A DNA stretch of 47,619 nt from Priapulus caudatus. Taxonomy: Eukaryota > Priapulida > Priapulimorpha > Priapulimorphida > Priapulidae. The notes beneath the pieces were generated by a model, which did no database searches, was not told where the DNA came from, and worked only from the letters and a program-made list of their open reading frames with translations. Shown one piece after another: positions 46,301 through 47,619 of the stretch. Location of the stretch: the NCBI RefSeq assembly GCF_000485595.1, contig NW_014577587.1, positions 298,133-345,751 of the forward strand, read 5' to 3'. The translations under genes and the position numbers were made by a program. Every line of letters begins with the position of its first letter. The stretch's first letter is position 1.

Positions 46301-46933
46301 ATTGGGTAAATAAAGGCAAACGAATTAAACCAATCCCTGTTTTAAATAAAAACACACACACACACACACACACTATATATATATATATAATATATATTAT
46401 ATATATATCTATATATATTAAATAATACGTTGTGTATCGCTGGGTGACGGTCAGGATGATGGCTCTTGACGATCGTGACCAGCCATTCTGTGCGTGCGTG
46501 CGTGCGTGCGTGTGCTATCAAGAATTAGTATATATAACATGTGATGGTCTTATGCACCTGTCACAATTTTATACATTTTTATTAACAGCCAAGCTGCAAC
46601 GGAGATAGAGTGCACAGGTACAAACGTGAGGTAATGGAAACCACAAATGACGAGAGAAACGCCACGCAGAGCAAGGAATCTGAAGACGTCAGAGAAAGAA
46701 TGGATGTGTACAACAGCGTCACTATTAAACTGCCTAAGCAATCACACTCGGGTTCTGCGGTGTCCGGGGCCAACGCCGACAAAAACGTAGACGTTAAATT
46801 TAACTCCAACATGGGTCAACAAGTCTGCATGTCCAAAGAGAGCTTGACCATCGCGGGGGTGGTTGTTGCTGCAGTCATTGTCATTGCCATGATAACAGTA
46901 ATCTTTGTCTATATTCGTTTAAGACTGACGTAA
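43349..46933 (+). CDS. Secreted/membrane ZP-domain protein with Tyr/His-rich repeats
   Basis: Exons: 43349-43381, 43684-43927, 44133-44323, 44497-44651, 44791-44948, 45113-45209, a C-terminal ZP exon at about 46036-46240, and 46589-46933 (stop TAA). The first six join in phase. The protein has a signal peptide (MTRQILLLLHI, then VLSWA). About five repeats of TTEEPYxHYY type follow, then a ZP-N module with cysteines in VNCDIY, SSCRV, EDCGTT and VRCEF. The ZP-C half includes ATVGLPSCWMQI, LGDTATLVVYL and DLTVSNCFAYD. HRYKRE is a furin-type site, and the membrane helix is LTIAGVVVAAVIVIAMITVI. ZP proteins polymerise into matrices or cuticles after such cleavage. The layout recalls cuticlin-like ZP proteins. 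The exon at 46036-46240 carries frame breaks in its most likely reading. Confidence 0.85.
45230..45835. repeat. Repetitive insertion in a ZP-gene intron
   Basis: The word CTAAAACCCG and its inverse CGGGTTTTAG recur at both ends and inside this 0.6 kb stretch. It is more GC-rich than the intron around it. A 95-codon minus-strand frame at 45335-45622 (beginning MTKAPLLVRAMYPPLAVLDG) is open but matches no domain that I recognise. The stretch may be a transposon with a degenerate gene. Confidence 0.5.
46345..46420. repeat. (CA)n and (TA)n tract in the last ZP-gene intron
   Basis: ACACAC runs are followed by TATATA. A (GCGT)n run of about 20 bp lies further on, near 46492-46512. Confidence 0.85.
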
Positions 46934-47505
46934 GACGCTAGATATCAAAGATGATAAGATCGGACCGTCGAGCCACTGAACCAATTATTAATTACTGTAT
47001 GAACAATTTATGTGCCCAGTCTTATTCTGTGAATTAATAGTTGTATTTCTCATTTTAGTGTCGCTCCAATGAGCATTTGTAAAGAGTAGTTAGAGGATAC
47101 TGTGGGGAGGAAATATACAGTGCATGTAATTATAATCATGAATGGAAACGTCGTAATCCAGTTAAGTGTAAATATTATAAAATTGTATTCTTAAGTATTT
47201 TACAGTGTTTTTATTGTATTTATAAATTTTCCAACTCATGAAGTCTGTATCACTATACAATTGCTAGACAATGCCCTAGTAACGTATAATATGCACACAC
47301 GCATGTGCACGCAAGCACACAGGCACGTGCGCGCGCACGTGCGCACACACACGCGCAGTAGAACAATGGCAGTATAATTATGGCGAACTGAGAGGTAACG
47401 CGCAGCATATGCGATTCGGCAAAATAGCAATAAGATCGAACATATATCGGTATATATATATCACTTGATATATATATATCTATATCCATATGATATATTT
47501 ATCCA

Positions 47506-47509
<4 letters not shown>
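46934..47509. other. 3' flank of the ZP-domain gene
   Basis: AT-rich 3' flank. No canonical AATAAA is evident. A short alternating GCACAC/GCGCGC stretch lies at about 47290-47357. No gene is recognised. Confidence 0.4.

Positions 47510-47566
<57 letters not shown>
47510..47566. repeat. (CT)n microsatellite
   Basis: About 55 bp of uninterrupted CT dinucleotides. Confidence 0.95.
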
Positions 47567-47568
<2 letters not shown>

Positions 47569-47619
47569 CTGATGTCTAAGCTAATGGCGTAATCATGCTT
47601 ACAGCGCTTACAGCGATGC

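Overview
This is a piece of nuclear genome from an invertebrate animal, most likely a bilaterian. It is AT-rich, has spliceosomal introns throughout, and is full of microsatellites and short inverted-repeat transposons. Four protein-coding genes, split into many exons, can be read. There is also a cluster of five microRNA-type hairpins. A TTAGGG-type repeat (seen as TAACCC) recurs inside short elements. The NTF2 protein resembles invertebrate NTF2, and the microRNAs carry the miR-35/miR-36 seed known from nematodes and flatworms. A protostome such as a lophotrochozoan is therefore my best guess, but the sequence alone does not settle it and an invertebrate deuterostome remains possible.

Layout. 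Positions 1-4.4 kb are repeat-rich and show no gene; they include a 1.4 kb unit that recurs at 10.0-11.4 kb. Positions 4.77-5.52 kb on the + strand hold five related hairpins, each with a 3' arm beginning UCACCGGG. Positions 6.3-9.9 kb are a long CT tract, CA tracts and nested miniature transposons. Positions 12.9-16.85 kb (+) encode a TTC38-family TPR protein; its 5' part has an apparent frameshift, and one exon is probably lost around a 10-N assembly gap. Positions 19.98-30.93 kb (-) encode a complete 18-exon ITFG1/TIP homologue of 612 residues. Positions 31.27-36.22 kb (+) encode a complete four-exon NTF2 of 130 residues, head-to-head with ITFG1 across 344 bp. Positions 36.2-42.9 kb are gene-poor. 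Positions 42.96-46.93 kb (+) encode a secreted, membrane-anchored zona pellucida (ZP) domain protein with a Tyr/His/Thr-rich repeat at its N terminus and a furin-type site before its transmembrane helix.

The four genes do not form a pathway. TTC38 is a soluble TPR protein of poorly known role. ITFG1 is a single-pass membrane FG-GAP protein, NTF2 imports RanGDP into the nucleus, and the ZP protein is an extracellular matrix or cuticle-type component. Only the ITFG1/NTF2 pair shows an arrangement that suggests shared regulation. The most notable feature is the microRNA cluster; next come the many foldback elements in introns, several of which carry telomere-type repeats.
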